Notes: generated by a model from the letters alone, not told the origin. Shown: positions 17,855-27,767, counted from the stretch's first letter. The stretch is DNA of 64,000 nucleotides from Archangium_A sp035910535 (GCA_035910535.1 JAMHXF010000104.1:1-64000); one strand, 5' to 3'. Translations and numbers: made by a program.

Positions 17855-19942
17855 ATGGAACAGTCACTGGTCTACATCGGGGTCGCGATCGGCGTTGGGC
17901 TGCTGATGCTCTTCGGCATCGGCATGGTGCTGGCGCGGTTCTACCGACAGGTCGCGCAAGGCCAGGTGCTCATCGTCAACACGATGAAGGCCGACCCCAC
18001 GGTCTCGTTCACCGGCGCCGTGGTGATCCCCATCATCAATCGGGCGGAGATTATGGACATCTCGCTCAAGTCCATCGAGATCGATCGCCGAGGGAAGCAG
18101 GGCCTGATCTGCGCAGACAACATTCGCGCCGACATCAAGGTCAGCTTCTTCGTGCGCGTGAACAAGACGGTCGAAGACGTGCTCAAGGTGGCCGGCTCCG
18201 TCGGCTGTGTGCGCGCGTCGGATCTCCGCACGCTGCAGGAGCTCTTCGAGGCCAAGTTCTCGGAAGGTCTGAAGACCGTCGGCAAGCGGCTCAACTTCGA
18301 AGACCTCTACAAAGAGCGTGAGGTCTTCAAAGACCAGATCATCAGCGTCATCGGCAAGGACCTGAACGGCTACATGCTCGAAGACGTCGCCATCGACTAC
18401 CTCGAGCAGACGCCGCTCGAGATGCTCGACAAAGAGAACATTCTCGACGCGCAGGGCATTCGGAAGATCACCGAGCTCACGACGATTCAGAACGTGCTCA
18501 CCAACGAGTTCCGCCAGGACGAGCGCAAGAAGATCACCAAGCAGAACGTCGAGTCTGACGAAGCGGTGTTCGCGCTCGAGCGTCAGCGCGCCGAGGCGTC
18601 GGCCAAGCAGAAGCGTGAAATCGAGACCATTCTGGCGCGTGAAAACGCCGAGACGCAGCGCGTGCAGCAGGAAGAGCACCTGAAGGCCGAGCTGGCCCGC
18701 GTGCGCGCTGAAGAAGAGCTGCAGATCAACGAGCAGAACAAGACGCGCCAGGTGCAGGTCGCCGAGAAGAACCGTGAACGCGTGGTCGGCATCGAGACCG
18801 AGCGCGTCGCCAAAGACCGCGCGCTCGAGGCGATCTCCCGTGAACGCGAGGTCGAGCTGCAACGCATCGGCAAAGAGAAGGCCCTCGAGACCGAGCGCAA
18901 GGCCATCGCCGACGTGGTGAGCACGCGCATCGCCGTCGAGAAGAAGGTCGCGGTCGAAGAAGAGAACATCAAGCAGCTGCGCCTCGTGGCTGAAGCGCAG
19001 CGTAAGAAAGAAGCGGCCATCATCGACGCTGAGGCGCGCGCCGGTGAGCAGGTCGTCGAGCGCGTGAAGGCCGCCGAGGCCGCCGAGCAGGTCGCCAAGC
19101 ACGAAGCCAACCAGCGCCTCATCGCCGCTGAGGCGTCGCTCGAGTCGGCCGACAAGGAGGCCCGCGCGAAGATCCGCCTCGCCGAAGGTCTGCAGGCCGA
19201 GTCGGCGGCCGAAGGTCTGGCCGAAGCGCGGGTGCTCGAAGCCCGCGCGCTCGCCGAAGAAAAGCAGGGCCTCGCGCAGGTCCGCGTGCGTGAAGCCGAC
19301 GCGCTCGTCACCGAGAAGCGCGGCCAGGCCGATGCCAGCGTGCTGCGCCAGCGACTGTTGGCCGAAGCCGAGGGTGATCAGCAGAAGGGCCTCGCGCACG
19401 CCAAGGTGCTCGAAGCCGAAGCCGAAGCGACGCAGAAGAAGGGCATCGCCGACGCCGAAGCGATGCGTGCGCGCGTGCAGGCCGAAGCGCTCGGGGTGCA
19501 GGAGAAGCTGCTCGCCGAAGCCAAGGGCCTCGCCGAGAAGGCCAAGTCCATGGCGCAGCTGCAGGGCGCCACGAAGGACCACGAAGAGTTCCGCATGCGG
19601 CTCGACAAGGAGCGCGCGGTGGAAATGGAAGCCCTGCACGTTCGCAAGGACGTCGCGCTCAGCTCGGCGCAGGTGCTCTCGACGGCGCTCACCAACGCGA
19701 AGATCAACATCGTCGGTGGCGACGGTCAGTTCTTCGACCAGTTCGTGAAGGCCACGTCGCTCTCGCACTCCGTCGAGCAGGCGGCCACCGGCACCGAGAC
19801 CATGCAGACGCTGCTCAAGCCGTACCTCAGCGGCGAGCGGCAGCTGCCTGAAGATCTCAAGGCCATCCTCTCGCGGCCCGGCATCACGCAAGACGCTCAG
19901 AACCTGGCGGCTGCGGCGGCGCTCACCAAGTTGTCGAAGTAA
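17855..19942 (+). CDS. Flotillin family protein (SPFH/Band 7), YqiK-like
   Basis: A 695-residue membrane scaffold protein. One N-terminal transmembrane segment (about residues 5-27), an SPFH/Band 7 domain (about 30-210, with VIPIINRAEIMDISLKSIEI), then a very long Ala/Glu-rich coiled coil to about residue 600, and a short C-terminal region containing a hydrophobic KINIVGGDGQFFDQF stretch usual in YqiK-type flotillins. Flotillins oligomerise into cages or microdomains that organise membrane complexes. Preceded by AGGGGG about a dozen bases before the ATG. It lies between the OB-fold partner and the DUF3686 ATPase (six-base gap), so the three are probably one operon. The same region read on the other strand stays open for 675 codons, but that is a codon-bias shadow. 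Confidence 0.92.
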   Translation: MEQSLVYIGVAIGVGLLMLFGIGMVLARFYRQVAQGQVLIVNTMKADPTVSFTGAVVIPIINRAEIMDISLKSIEIDRRGKQGLICADNIRADIKVSFFVRVNKTVEDVLKVAGSVGCVRASDLRTLQELFEAKFSEGLKTVGKRLNFEDLYKEREVFKDQIISVIGKDLNGYMLEDVAIDYLEQTPLEMLDKENILDAQGIRKITELTTIQNVLTNEFRQDERKKITKQNVESDEAVFALERQRAEASAKQKREIETILARENAETQRVQQEEHLKAELARVRAEEELQINEQNKTRQVQVAEKNRERVVGIETERVAKDRALEAISREREVELQRIGKEKALETERKAIADVVSTRIAVEKKVAVEEENIKQLRLVAEAQRKKEAAIIDAEARAGEQVVERVKAAEAAEQVAKHEANQRLIAAEASLESADKEARAKIRLAEGLQAESAAEGLAEARVLEARALAEEKQGLAQVRVREADALVTEKRGQADASVLRQRLLAEAEGDQQKGLAHAKVLEAEAEATQKKGIADAEAMRARVQAEALGVQEKLLAEAKGLAEKAKSMAQLQGATKDHEEFRMRLDKERAVEMEALHVRKDVALSSAQVLSTALTNAKINIVGGDGQFFDQFVKATSLSHSVEQAATGTETMQTLLKPYLSGERQLPEDLKAILSRPGITQDAQNLAAAAALTKLSK

Positions 19943-19948
19943 GGCGCC

Positions 19949-22900
19949 ATGGCCGACGAGAACCCGTCGCTCGCTGGCGGCAGCTACGAGGTCATCCGTA
20001 GCCGCCTGTTGTCGACCGCGAAGTCACTGGGCGAGCGCGCAGCTGCGCTCAATACGCGCCGCCGTCAGGAGTTCGGCGGGCAGGAGCTGACCGTGCTCGG
20101 CACCGAGCGCGTGCGCACCGAGCACTCGTGTGTGGCGCGCGACATCGTGCCGGTCGGCAAGCACCTGCTGCTGGGCTTCAACGTCTTCATGGGGCTCAAG
20201 CAGGACCGAGCCGTGGGCGACGTGTTCTCGCTGCACAAGTTCGAGCGCGGCGCCGACGGCGTGTTCGACTTCGGCGAGCTCGCCAAGAGCGAAGCCGGCG
20301 GGTTTCTCGACGACCGCCGCTTCGTGAAGGACTTCGAGGAGCTCTTCCGCTTCTACAAAGACGCGCGGCTCAACCACCTCGAGAAGAGCGACGCGCGGCT
20401 GCTGGCCACGTTCCGCACGGGGCACACGCTGCGCGACGTGAAGGTGTTGCGCTTCGGCGTCGATACCTCGGGCACGCTCACGTACCTCGACAACCGCGGC
20501 GAGCCCGACGTCGTCGTGCCGCCCACGCATGACTTCGAATACGTGCGGCTCACGCGCGACAACTTCGTGCTCGGGCGTCACCCGCACGTGAACGTGCTCG
20601 ACGAGCTGTTCATCGAGACCGTGGGCGGCGACCTCACGGTGAAGGTCGAGAACAACACCGAGTCGGGGCAGGGCATCTATTCGGAGCCGGTCGACGAGGC
20701 GCAGCAGGCGCTCGACGACGCCGAGTTCTGGTACGTGCGCATCGGCGCGCTCATCGTTCTCAAGGTGCTGCCGTTTCGAGAGAGCAAGTACCGCTACCTC
20801 GTCTTCAATACGCGCACGAGTCAGGTCACGCGCGCCGACGCCATCGGGTTGTCGTGCGTCTCGCTGCCTGAAGAGCAGGGCATCATCTTCCCCGGCGGCT
20901 TCGTCTTGCAGACGGGTGAAGCCAAGGTCTTCGAGGTCGACGTCGGCGGGCTCGTCTTTCAGCGCAAGGTGCAGAGCCCCAACGGCGAAGACGTGCTGTA
21001 CGTGTTCTTCGAGAAGCTCACCGGCAAGTACGTACTTTTTCCGTACAACCTGGTGCGCAAGGAGATCGCCGCGCCGATCGCCTGTCACGGCTACGCGGTG
21101 TTCCCCGACGGGCAGATGGTGGTCTTCAGAGCGCAGTCGGAGGAACCGACGCGCATTCACCCCGTGCAGGTCTGGCAGACGCCGTTCGTCTCGGCCGAGT
21201 TCGCAGCAGGCGCGCCTACGCCGCAGAGCGCGCTCGGCAAGCTGGGCAACGCGGAGCTCGTGCGCGGCATCTCAGAGGTGCTGACGCTGCAGCGGCTGGC
21301 TGAACAGCAGCAGGTCACGCGGCGCAGCTACGAGGCGCTGGTCTCTTCATGCACGCGCGTGGTCGATCAGTTTCACTGGCTCGGGCACAAAGAGGTCGCG
21401 CTGCTCGGCGAAGTGCAGGAGCTCAAGAAGAACGCCGAGCTGATCATCGACGAGTTCGAGAAGGTGCTCTCGATGCAGCGGCGGGCGTCAGAGGCGCTCG
21501 CGCAGGCCTCGGCGGCGCAGCAGCAGCTGCTCGCACGCGTCACCACCGACGAGCTCGCGACGACCGACGCGTACATGGACACCCTCGCCGCGCTGCGAAA
21601 GCAGCTCGGTCACCTCGTGACGGTGAAGGAGGTCCGCTACATCGAGCTCCCGAAGATCGACGCGATGGAGACCGAGGTGAAGGAGGCCTTCGAGTCGGTC
21701 AGTCAGCGCTGCGTGGAGTTCCTGCTCACGCCCAAAGCCTTCGAGCCGTTGCACCAGGGCGTGCAGGCCGTGGGCGCGGCGACCGAGAAGGTGTCCAAGA
21801 CGCTCGAGCTCGCGCCGCAGCTGGCCGAGGTGGAGCGGCTGTCGGCCGGGCTGTCGCTGCTCGGGGAGGTCGTCGGCGGGTTGAACGCCGGTGACCCGAC
21901 GCAGAAGGCGAAGATCCTCGAAGACATTTCAGAGGTGTTCGCGAAGTTGAACCGCGTGCGCGCGACGGTGCAGGCGCGCCGCAAGGAACTCGTCGGCAGT
22001 GAAAAGCGCGGCGAGTTCACCAGCCAGTTCAAGCTGTTCGCGCAGAGCATCGACTCGGCGTTGTCGCTGGCGAACACGCCGGAGCAGTGTGACGAGCAGC
22101 TCTCGCGGCTGACGTTGCAGCTCGAAGATCTCGAGGGCCGTTTCTCGGAGCTCGACGAGTTCGCCAGCGAGCTCGCCACGCGGCGCGAAGAGCTGCTGGA
22201 GGCCTTCGGCAAGCGCAAGCAGGTGCTGGTCGACGAGCGCAACCGTCGCGGCCAGAACCTCTTCGACGCGGCAGATAGAATTCTGCAGTCGGTGGCGCGG
22301 CGCGCGGCATCGTTTGCGACCGACGACGAGCTCAACTCGTACTTCGCCGCAGACCCGATGGTTCAGAAGCTGCGCGGGCTGACGGCGCAGCTGCTCGAAA
22401 TCAAAGACTCGGTGAAGGCCGACGAGCTCGAGTCACGCCTCAAGACGGCGAAGCAAGACGCGCTCCGACAGCTGCGAGATCGAAAGGAGCTGTTCGAAGC
22501 AGGTGGTGCCGACGTCGTGAAGTTCGGGCCCTACCGCTTCAACGTGAATACGCAGCCGCTCGAGGCCACCGTCATTCCGCGTGAAGACGGCCTGTATCTC
22601 CAGCTCACCGGCTCCGACTTCATGCAGCGCCTCGACGACGCAGACATCGACGCCGCGCGCGCGTACTGGGACCAGAGCCTCCCGTCGGAGTCCCCCGAGG
22701 TGTACCGGGGTGAGTACCTCGCGCACTCGATTCTGAAAGCGGCAGAGCAGGGCGAGAAGGGCCTGACGCTGCACGCGCTCTACGCGGCGTCGCGTGACGG
22801 CAAGTTGCTCAGCGTGACGCGCGAGTGGGCGGCCCAGCGCCTCGATGACGGCTACGAGCGCGGCGTTCACGACGCCGACGCGGCGGCCATTCTTCACCAG

Positions 22901-25426
22901 CTGCTCGCCGTCTACGAAGGCGCCGATCTGCTGCGGTTCCCCTCGTGGCCGCGCGCCGTGGCGACGCTGTTCTGGGCCTCGTGGCGCGATGAACACCAGA
23001 AGGCCGCGTTCCACCGGCGCGCTGGGAGTCTGGGGCGGCTGCGGCAGCGCTACCCGGGCTCACGTGCGCTCGAGGCGGTGGCGACCGAGCTCGCGCCGTC
23101 GGTGCGCGTGTTCGCCGAGACGGCGCGGCTGCAGGTCAGCCCGGCGGAGCTCGCGATTGTCACCAGCTACCTCGCGGAAGAGCTCGCGCAAGAGCCGCTG
23201 CGCTTCGTGGTGTCGGGAGAGGCCGTCGCGCTGCGTGACGACTTGTTCAGCGCGCTCGAGCTCGGCGGCCAGCGGTTGGTCTTCGAGGACGATCTGCGGG
23301 TGCTCGAGGGCGACGTGCCGTCGCGCTTTCGCCTGGCACGCGAGTGGTTGACGGCGCACGCGTCGCAGCCCGGCGCGCGGCCCGCCTGGAATGACGCGGT
23401 GCCCGAAGCCGCTGCGTTGATCGCCGCCGACGAGCACGTGCTCTCGCGCGACATCTCGTCGGCGCTGTTGGCCATTGAAGTCAAAGGCCTGCTCGGCTCG
23501 CACCCGCGCGTGGTGTCTCAGACGCTGGCGACGCGCCTCGACGAGCTCGAGCAGCGCATGGTGTGGTTCCGCGAAGAGCGCACGCCGGCCTGGCAGAAGT
23601 ACCGCGCCAGGGTACGTCAACGCCTCGAGGAGGCCCGCACGAAGCTGCGCCTCGAAGAACTCAAGCCCAGGGTGCTCTCGAGCTTCGTTCGCAACCGGCT
23701 CATCGACGAGGTGTACCTGCCGCTCATCGGCGCGAACCTCGCCAAGCAGCTCGGCGTGGCGGGCGAGAACAAGCGCACCGACCGAATGGGTCTGCTCCTG
23801 CTCGTTTCGCCGCCCGGCTACGGCAAGACCACGTTGATGGAATACGTGGCGTCACGGCTCGGGCTCACGTTCGTGAAGGTGAACGGGCCGTCGCTCGGGC
23901 ACGAGGTCACCAGCGTCGACCCCACCGAGGCGCCCAACGCCACCGCGCGGCAGGAAGTCGATCGCATCAACTTCAGCTTCGAGTTGGGCAACAACGTGAT
24001 GCTGTACCTCGACGACATTCAGCACACGAACCCCGAGCTTCTTCAGAAGTTCATTTCGTTGTGCGACGGCACGCGCAAGGTCGAAGGCGTGTGGAACGGC
24101 AAGACGCGCACGTACGATCTGCGCGGCAAGAAGTTCTGCGTGGTGATGGCCGGCAACCCGTACACCGAGACGGGTGAGCGCTTCCGCATTCCCGACATGC
24201 TCGCCAACCGCGCCGACACCTACAACCTGGGCGACATTCTGGGCGGCAAGCAGGAGCTGTTCGGGCTCAGCTACCTCGAGAACGCGCTCTCGGCGAACGC
24301 GGTGACGGCGCCGCTGCTCACGCGCTCGACGGCCGACCTGCACCGCGTGCTGGCCATGGCGCAGGGTGGGGAGATCTCCGTCAACGAAATGGAGCACGGC
24401 TATTCGGCCGCGGAGCTGAACGAGGTCGTCGAGGTCACGCGTCGCTATGCGTACGTGCAGAAGACGCTGCTCAAGGTGAACCAGGAGTACATCCGCTCTG
24501 CGTCGCAAGATGATCGCTACCGCACCGAGCCGCCGTTCAAGCTGCAGGGCAGCTACCGAAACATGTCGAAGCTCGCCGAGAAGATCGTCGCGGCGATGAC
24601 GGAGCCGGAGCTCGAGGCGCTGCTCGACGCGCACTATGCGAGCGAGTCGCAGACGCTCACCGCGGCGGCCGAGCAGAACATGCTCAAGCTCTCGGAGCTG
24701 CGCGGGCGCCAGTCGGCTGATCAGAAGGCGCGCTGGGACGAGCTCAAGCGCGGCTTCAAGCGGCTGCAGGTACAGGGCGGCTCGGAAGATGACCCCGTGG
24801 TGCGCGTCACCGGCAGCATCGCGGCGCTCGGTGAAGAGCTCAGCTCACTCAAGGGCGCGGTGCTCGACGCCGCGAAGAGCGAACCGTTGGCGCCGAAGCT
24901 CGACGCGTTGACGGCGGCGGTGGGCAAGGGCGACCAGTCGGCGCTCGGCGCGCGCATCGACTCCTTGCGCGACGCGGTCACGGGCCTGGGCAGGTTGGCG
25001 CCGAAGAGCGCGCCGGCGGTCGATCTCTCGCCGGTGCTCGAGAAGCTGGCTGCGGTGATGGCTCAGCCACGCGCGGCACCGCAGGCAGACCTCGGGCCCG
25101 TGCTCGAGCGGCTCGCACAGTCGATGGCAAACCGGCCAGCGGCGCCGCCGGTGGATCTCGGGCCGGTGCTCCAACAGCTCGCGCAGAACGCGTCGATGCA
25201 GGCGCAGACCTCCGAGAATGAGGGCACCTTCCGCGAGGAGGTCGCGCAGCAGATGTTGCTCATTCAAGAACGTCTGAGCGAGCTCGCGCTCGCGGCGCGC
25301 ACGGTGCTGCAGAACGACTCTGACGGTCACGTGAAGGCGATGATCGTCTGGCAACAGACCAAGGAGGCGCTGGAGTTGCTCAAGGCGCTGCCGTCGCGGG
25401 GTCGCAAGCCGAAGTCGCGCGGGTAA
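19949..25426 (+). CDS. DUF3686 / AAA+ ATPase giant protein (annotated elsewhere as DNA repair ATPase)
   Basis: An 1825-residue protein. Residues about 1-420 match the DUF3686 beta-rich N-terminal region (VARDIVPVGKHLLLGFNVFM, EDVLYVFFEKLTGKYVLFPY). A long helical and coiled-coil part spans about 430-900. A divergent middle follows. An AAA+ module lies at about 1280-1450: Walker A SPPGYGKTT (near 1290), Walker B MLYLDDIQ (near 1351) and sensor-like FCVVMAGNPYTETGERFRIP, closest to the MoxR/dynein-like AAA_5 group. The C-terminus is coiled coil with three 22-residue repeats. The family label DNA repair ATPase has little direct support. Its position six bases after flotillin argues for a membrane-associated remodelling machine working with it. 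No signal peptide; cytosolic. Confidence 0.8.
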   Translation: MADENPSLAGGSYEVIRSRLLSTAKSLGERAAALNTRRRQEFGGQELTVLGTERVRTEHSCVARDIVPVGKHLLLGFNVFMGLKQDRAVGDVFSLHKFERGADGVFDFGELAKSEAGGFLDDRRFVKDFEELFRFYKDARLNHLEKSDARLLATFRTGHTLRDVKVLRFGVDTSGTLTYLDNRGEPDVVVPPTHDFEYVRLTRDNFVLGRHPHVNVLDELFIETVGGDLTVKVENNTESGQGIYSEPVDEAQQALDDAEFWYVRIGALIVLKVLPFRESKYRYLVFNTRTSQVTRADAIGLSCVSLPEEQGIIFPGGFVLQTGEAKVFEVDVGGLVFQRKVQSPNGEDVLYVFFEKLTGKYVLFPYNLVRKEIAAPIACHGYAVFPDGQMVVFRAQSEEPTRIHPVQVWQTPFVSAEFAAGAPTPQSALGKLGNAELVRGISEVLTLQRLAEQQQVTRRSYEALVSSCTRVVDQFHWLGHKEVALLGEVQELKKNAELIIDEFEKVLSMQRRASEALAQASAAQQQLLARVTTDELATTDAYMDTLAALRKQLGHLVTVKEVRYIELPKIDAMETEVKEAFESVSQRCVEFLLTPKAFEPLHQGVQAVGAATEKVSKTLELAPQLAEVERLSAGLSLLGEVVGGLNAGDPTQKAKILEDISEVFAKLNRVRATVQARRKELVGSEKRGEFTSQFKLFAQSIDSALSLANTPEQCDEQLSRLTLQLEDLEGRFSELDEFASELATRREELLEAFGKRKQVLVDERNRRGQNLFDAADRILQSVARRAASFATDDELNSYFAADPMVQKLRGLTAQLLEIKDSVKADELESRLKTAKQDALRQLRDRKELFEAGGADVVKFGPYRFNVNTQPLEATVIPREDGLYLQLTGSDFMQRLDDADIDAARAYWDQSLPSESPEVYRGEYLAHSILKAAEQGEKGLTLHALYAASRDGKLLSVTREWAAQRLDDGYERGVHDADAAAILHQLLAVYEGADLLRFPSWPRAVATLFWASWRDEHQKAAFHRRAGSLGRLRQRYPGSRALEAVATELAPSVRVFAETARLQVSPAELAIVTSYLAEELAQEPLRFVVSGEAVALRDDLFSALELGGQRLVFEDDLRVLEGDVPSRFRLAREWLTAHASQPGARPAWNDAVPEAAALIAADEHVLSRDISSALLAIEVKGLLGSHPRVVSQTLATRLDELEQRMVWFREERTPAWQKYRARVRQRLEEARTKLRLEELKPRVLSSFVRNRLIDEVYLPLIGANLAKQLGVAGENKRTDRMGLLLLVSPPGYGKTTLMEYVASRLGLTFVKVNGPSLGHEVTSVDPTEAPNATARQEVDRINFSFELGNNVMLYLDDIQHTNPELLQKFISLCDGTRKVEGVWNGKTRTYDLRGKKFCVVMAGNPYTETGERFRIPDMLANRADTYNLGDILGGKQELFGLSYLENALSANAVTAPLLTRSTADLHRVLAMAQGGEISVNEMEHGYSAAELNEVVEVTRRYAYVQKTLLKVNQEYIRSASQDDRYRTEPPFKLQGSYRNMSKLAEKIVAAMTEPELEALLDAHYASESQTLTAAAEQNMLKLSELRGRQSADQKARWDELKRGFKRLQVQGGSEDDPVVRVTGSIAALGEELSSLKGAVLDAAKSEPLAPKLDALTAAVGKGDQSALGARIDSLRDAVTGLGRLAPKSAPAVDLSPVLEKLAAVMAQPRAAPQADLGPVLERLAQSMANRPAAPPVDLGPVLQQLAQNASMQAQTSENEGTFREEVAQQMLLIQERLSELALAARTVLQNDSDGHVKAMIVWQQTKEALELLKALPSRGRKPKSRG
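25022..25189 (+). repeat. Three tandem 22-residue repeats in the DUF3686 ATPase tail
   Basis: Units begin at 25022, 25088 and 25154 (66-base period), each encoding DL(S/G)PVL(E/Q)xLA followed by an Ala/Pro-rich spacer; the third is partial. The motif predicts a short amphipathic helix with flexible linkers, possibly a repeated docking site for the flotillin partner. Confidence 0.75.
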
Positions 25427-25497
25427 GAGACGCGCGCCGCCCGGTGCGGTCAGTTGCGAAGTACCCTCCCGGCACACCAGCCAGGGGGGACTCACGC

Positions 25498-26946
25498 ATG
25501 TCGTTCGACCGCATCAACAACCTTCCACTCGACCCTCGCCCTGCGTTCGACGTCAGCCCGGCCACGGCGTCGGAGGTGCTCGCCGAAGTGCAGAAGGCGG
25601 CGGTGCAGGGAATGACGCGCGCCATCGCCGGCGGCTGGGGCTTTTCGAACGCCGGCACGACGAGCGGCACTCGCATCCGCCTGCCGTCGCTCTCGGGCAC
25701 GTCGCTCGCCGACTGTCTTCGGCCAGACGTCGTCTCGCGGCCGTTCGATCAAGACCCGATCGTGCCGAACGAAGCCCCGGGCCCGCTGGTGCGGGTGTTG
25801 GCGGGCACTCCGTTCGAGCTCCTGCATCAGCTGCTGGGCGCGCATGCCGTCATCAATCAGCCTGGCTTCGGGGGGCTCTCGTTCGGCGGCGTGATGATGG
25901 TGGGCGGCCACGGCAGCGGCATTCGTCGCGGCAACATCGCCTCGCAGGTCCGCTCGATGGACATGGTCGTCGTCGACGAAAACCGGAAGGCGAAGCTGCT
26001 ACGGCTCGAGCCGAAGTCTGACGCCATCACCGACTCCGCGTCGTTCTACCAACAGCACCCCAACGGCGAATTGCTGTGCGACGACGCGCTCTTCAACGCC
26101 GCGAAGGTCAGCTTCGGCACGATGGGCGTGTTGCTCTCGGCCGTCATCGACACGCGCCCGGCGTATCGCCTCGAAGAAGACCGCGACCTCCGCATGCTGT
26201 GGCCCGACTTCGATCACATCGAGGAACAGGTTCGTGACCCGGGCGTCGCCGGCGTTCACTTCTGGCTCAACCCGTACGAGGTCTTCGGTCACTACAAGGG
26301 CGTGCAGTCGACGTATCGCCGCTGCCACGACATGAAGCGCAACGAGCGCGCGTGGGGCATCGTTCAGGCCGACTCTCCGATGGCGCTCAAGGCGCTGCGG
26401 TTGGTGAGCGCGTCGCTGCCGTTTCTGCTGCCGCTCGCGTTGCACTTCTCGCTCACCACGGTCAACGCGAACGACGTCGTCATGCCGAGCTGGGAGGCGC
26501 TCGACTTCGGCAACCCGAACCGCCTGCCGGTGGCCGCGGCGAGCTGCTCGTTGCCCGCTGAAGGGCTGCGCGACCGACTCGCGGCGCTGCTCGACTATTT
26601 CAAGCGTGGCCTCGGCAAGAACTACATCTCGAGCCCGGTGGGTATTCGGTGGGTGAAGGCGTCTGACGCCAACCTCGCGCCGCAGTTCGAGCGCGACAGC
26701 GTGATGATTGAAGTACCGGTCTTGAACGGCACCCCGAATCAGGACGAGACGCTCAAGAACTACGTGTCGTTCATCGTCGACGAGCTCGGCGGGCGGCCGC
26801 ACTGGGGGCAGCGGTTGACGCTCACCGGCGAGCAGCTCCGCAAGGTCTACGGAGCCGCCAACGTCGACGGCTTCGTCGCCGCGCGACGGCGCCTCGACCC
26901 GCTCGGGGTGTTCGACAACGAGCTCACGCGAACGCTCGCGCTCTGA
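25498..26946 (+). CDS. FAD-dependent oxidoreductase of the VAO family (sugar-lactone/alditol oxidase-like)
   Basis: A 482-residue flavoprotein. The N-terminal FAD-binding domain has GGWGFSNAG and the pyrophosphate-binding MVGGHGSGIRRG (the His is where some family members attach FAD covalently). A middle cap domain follows, and the C-terminus carries the family signature RRLDPLGVFDNEL seen in L-gulono- and L-galactono-lactone oxidases and alditol oxidases. Likely oxidises a sugar alcohol, lactone or similar hydroxyl compound; the substrate is not predictable. No signal peptide. The ATG is preceded by AGGGGGGA at good spacing, so the open frame further left is not used. It follows the DUF3686 gene after 71 bases and precedes the lipoprotein hydrolase by 24 bases, all on the same strand. 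Confidence 0.8.
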   Translation: MSFDRINNLPLDPRPAFDVSPATASEVLAEVQKAAVQGMTRAIAGGWGFSNAGTTSGTRIRLPSLSGTSLADCLRPDVVSRPFDQDPIVPNEAPGPLVRVLAGTPFELLHQLLGAHAVINQPGFGGLSFGGVMMVGGHGSGIRRGNIASQVRSMDMVVVDENRKAKLLRLEPKSDAITDSASFYQQHPNGELLCDDALFNAAKVSFGTMGVLLSAVIDTRPAYRLEEDRDLRMLWPDFDHIEEQVRDPGVAGVHFWLNPYEVFGHYKGVQSTYRRCHDMKRNERAWGIVQADSPMALKALRLVSASLPFLLPLALHFSLTTVNANDVVMPSWEALDFGNPNRLPVAAASCSLPAEGLRDRLAALLDYFKRGLGKNYISSPVGIRWVKASDANLAPQFERDSVMIEVPVLNGTPNQDETLKNYVSFIVDELGGRPHWGQRLTLTGEQLRKVYGAANVDGFVAARRRLDPLGVFDNELTRTLAL

Positions 26947-26970
26947 GCCTGGCGTGTATAGAGTTTGTTC

Positions 26971-27714
26971 ATGGTTCGATGCCTCGTCTTGTCGTGGCTG
27001 ATTCTGTCGTCGGGGTGCGCGGCGTTTCTGCGCGCTCCCAACCCGATGCCGGCGGTGACGGCCTCTCTCGCGGAGGGTGACGCAAAGTGCCTGGTGGTGC
27101 TTCTGCCGGGCGCTGGAGACCGCGCGACGGACTTCGAGAAGAACGGCTTCATCGCTGCGCTCCGGTCTCGCGAGCTCTCTGTTGACGTTGTCGCGGCTGA
27201 CGCGACCATCGGCTACTACGCGAAGGGCGAGCTGGTGGAGCGCCTGCGCAGTGACGTGGTGCTCCCCGCGAAGAAGGCGAGCCATCAGCAGACATGGGTG
27301 GTCGGCATGTCGATGGGTGGCATGGGCACGCTGCTGTATTCGCGCGATTTCTCCGACGAGGTGAGCGGCGTACTGTTGCTCGCGCCGTTTCTGGGCAACG
27401 GCGTCGCCGAAGAGGTGCGTGACGCAGGTGGGCTCGCGAAGTGGGCAGCGCCGCCGAAGGTCGAGCGTGTCACCGAGGGCAACTACCAGCGCGAGATGTG
27501 GCGCTGGCTGCAGGAGATCACCCGTACGTCACAGCCGAAGGTCTACCTGGGCTGGGGCGTCGACGACGGCCTCGGAAAACAGGCGCAGGTGCTGGCCGAC
27601 GCGCTGCCGGCCGGCCACGTTTTCACGGTGCCGGGCGCTCACAAATGGGCGCCGTGGCGGGCGATCTTCGAGCAGTTCCTCGACGCGTCTGACTTCGCGC
27701 GCGACTGCCGCTGA
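26971..27714 (+). CDS. Lipoprotein alpha/beta hydrolase
   Basis: A 247-residue protein with a lipoprotein signal (CLVLSWLILSSGC, lipobox LSSGC with Cys at about residue 16) and an alpha/beta-hydrolase fold. The strand/oxyanion region is LVVLLPGAGD, the nucleophile elbow is GMSMGG with Ser114, the acid is probably Asp in LGWGVDDG, and the base His is in PGAHKW. It should be an outer- or inner-membrane-anchored esterase or lipase-like enzyme. ATG chosen because it begins the basic signal start MVRCLVL; a TTG six bases upstream is in frame. It ends 53 bases before the PUFA synthase gene, in the same direction, so read-through into the pfa-ole operon is possible. A function in processing its lipids is speculative. 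Confidence 0.8.
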   Translation: MVRCLVLSWLILSSGCAAFLRAPNPMPAVTASLAEGDAKCLVVLLPGAGDRATDFEKNGFIAALRSRELSVDVVAADATIGYYAKGELVERLRSDVVLPAKKASHQQTWVVGMSMGGMGTLLYSRDFSDEVSGVLLLAPFLGNGVAEEVRDAGGLAKWAAPPKVERVTEGNYQREMWRWLQEITRTSQPKVYLGWGVDDGLGKQAQVLADALPAGHVFTVPGAHKWAPWRAIFEQFLDASDFARDCR

Positions 27715-27767
27715 CGAGGCACCATCCCTCCGTTGTTCGGGTTGGACGGTGCTGTTACAGCCGCGCG

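Noticed and set aside
17864..19891. A 675-codon open frame opposite the flotillin gene
   Set aside because: Antisense shadow of the Glu/Ala-rich coiled coil; no motif and no ribosome site.
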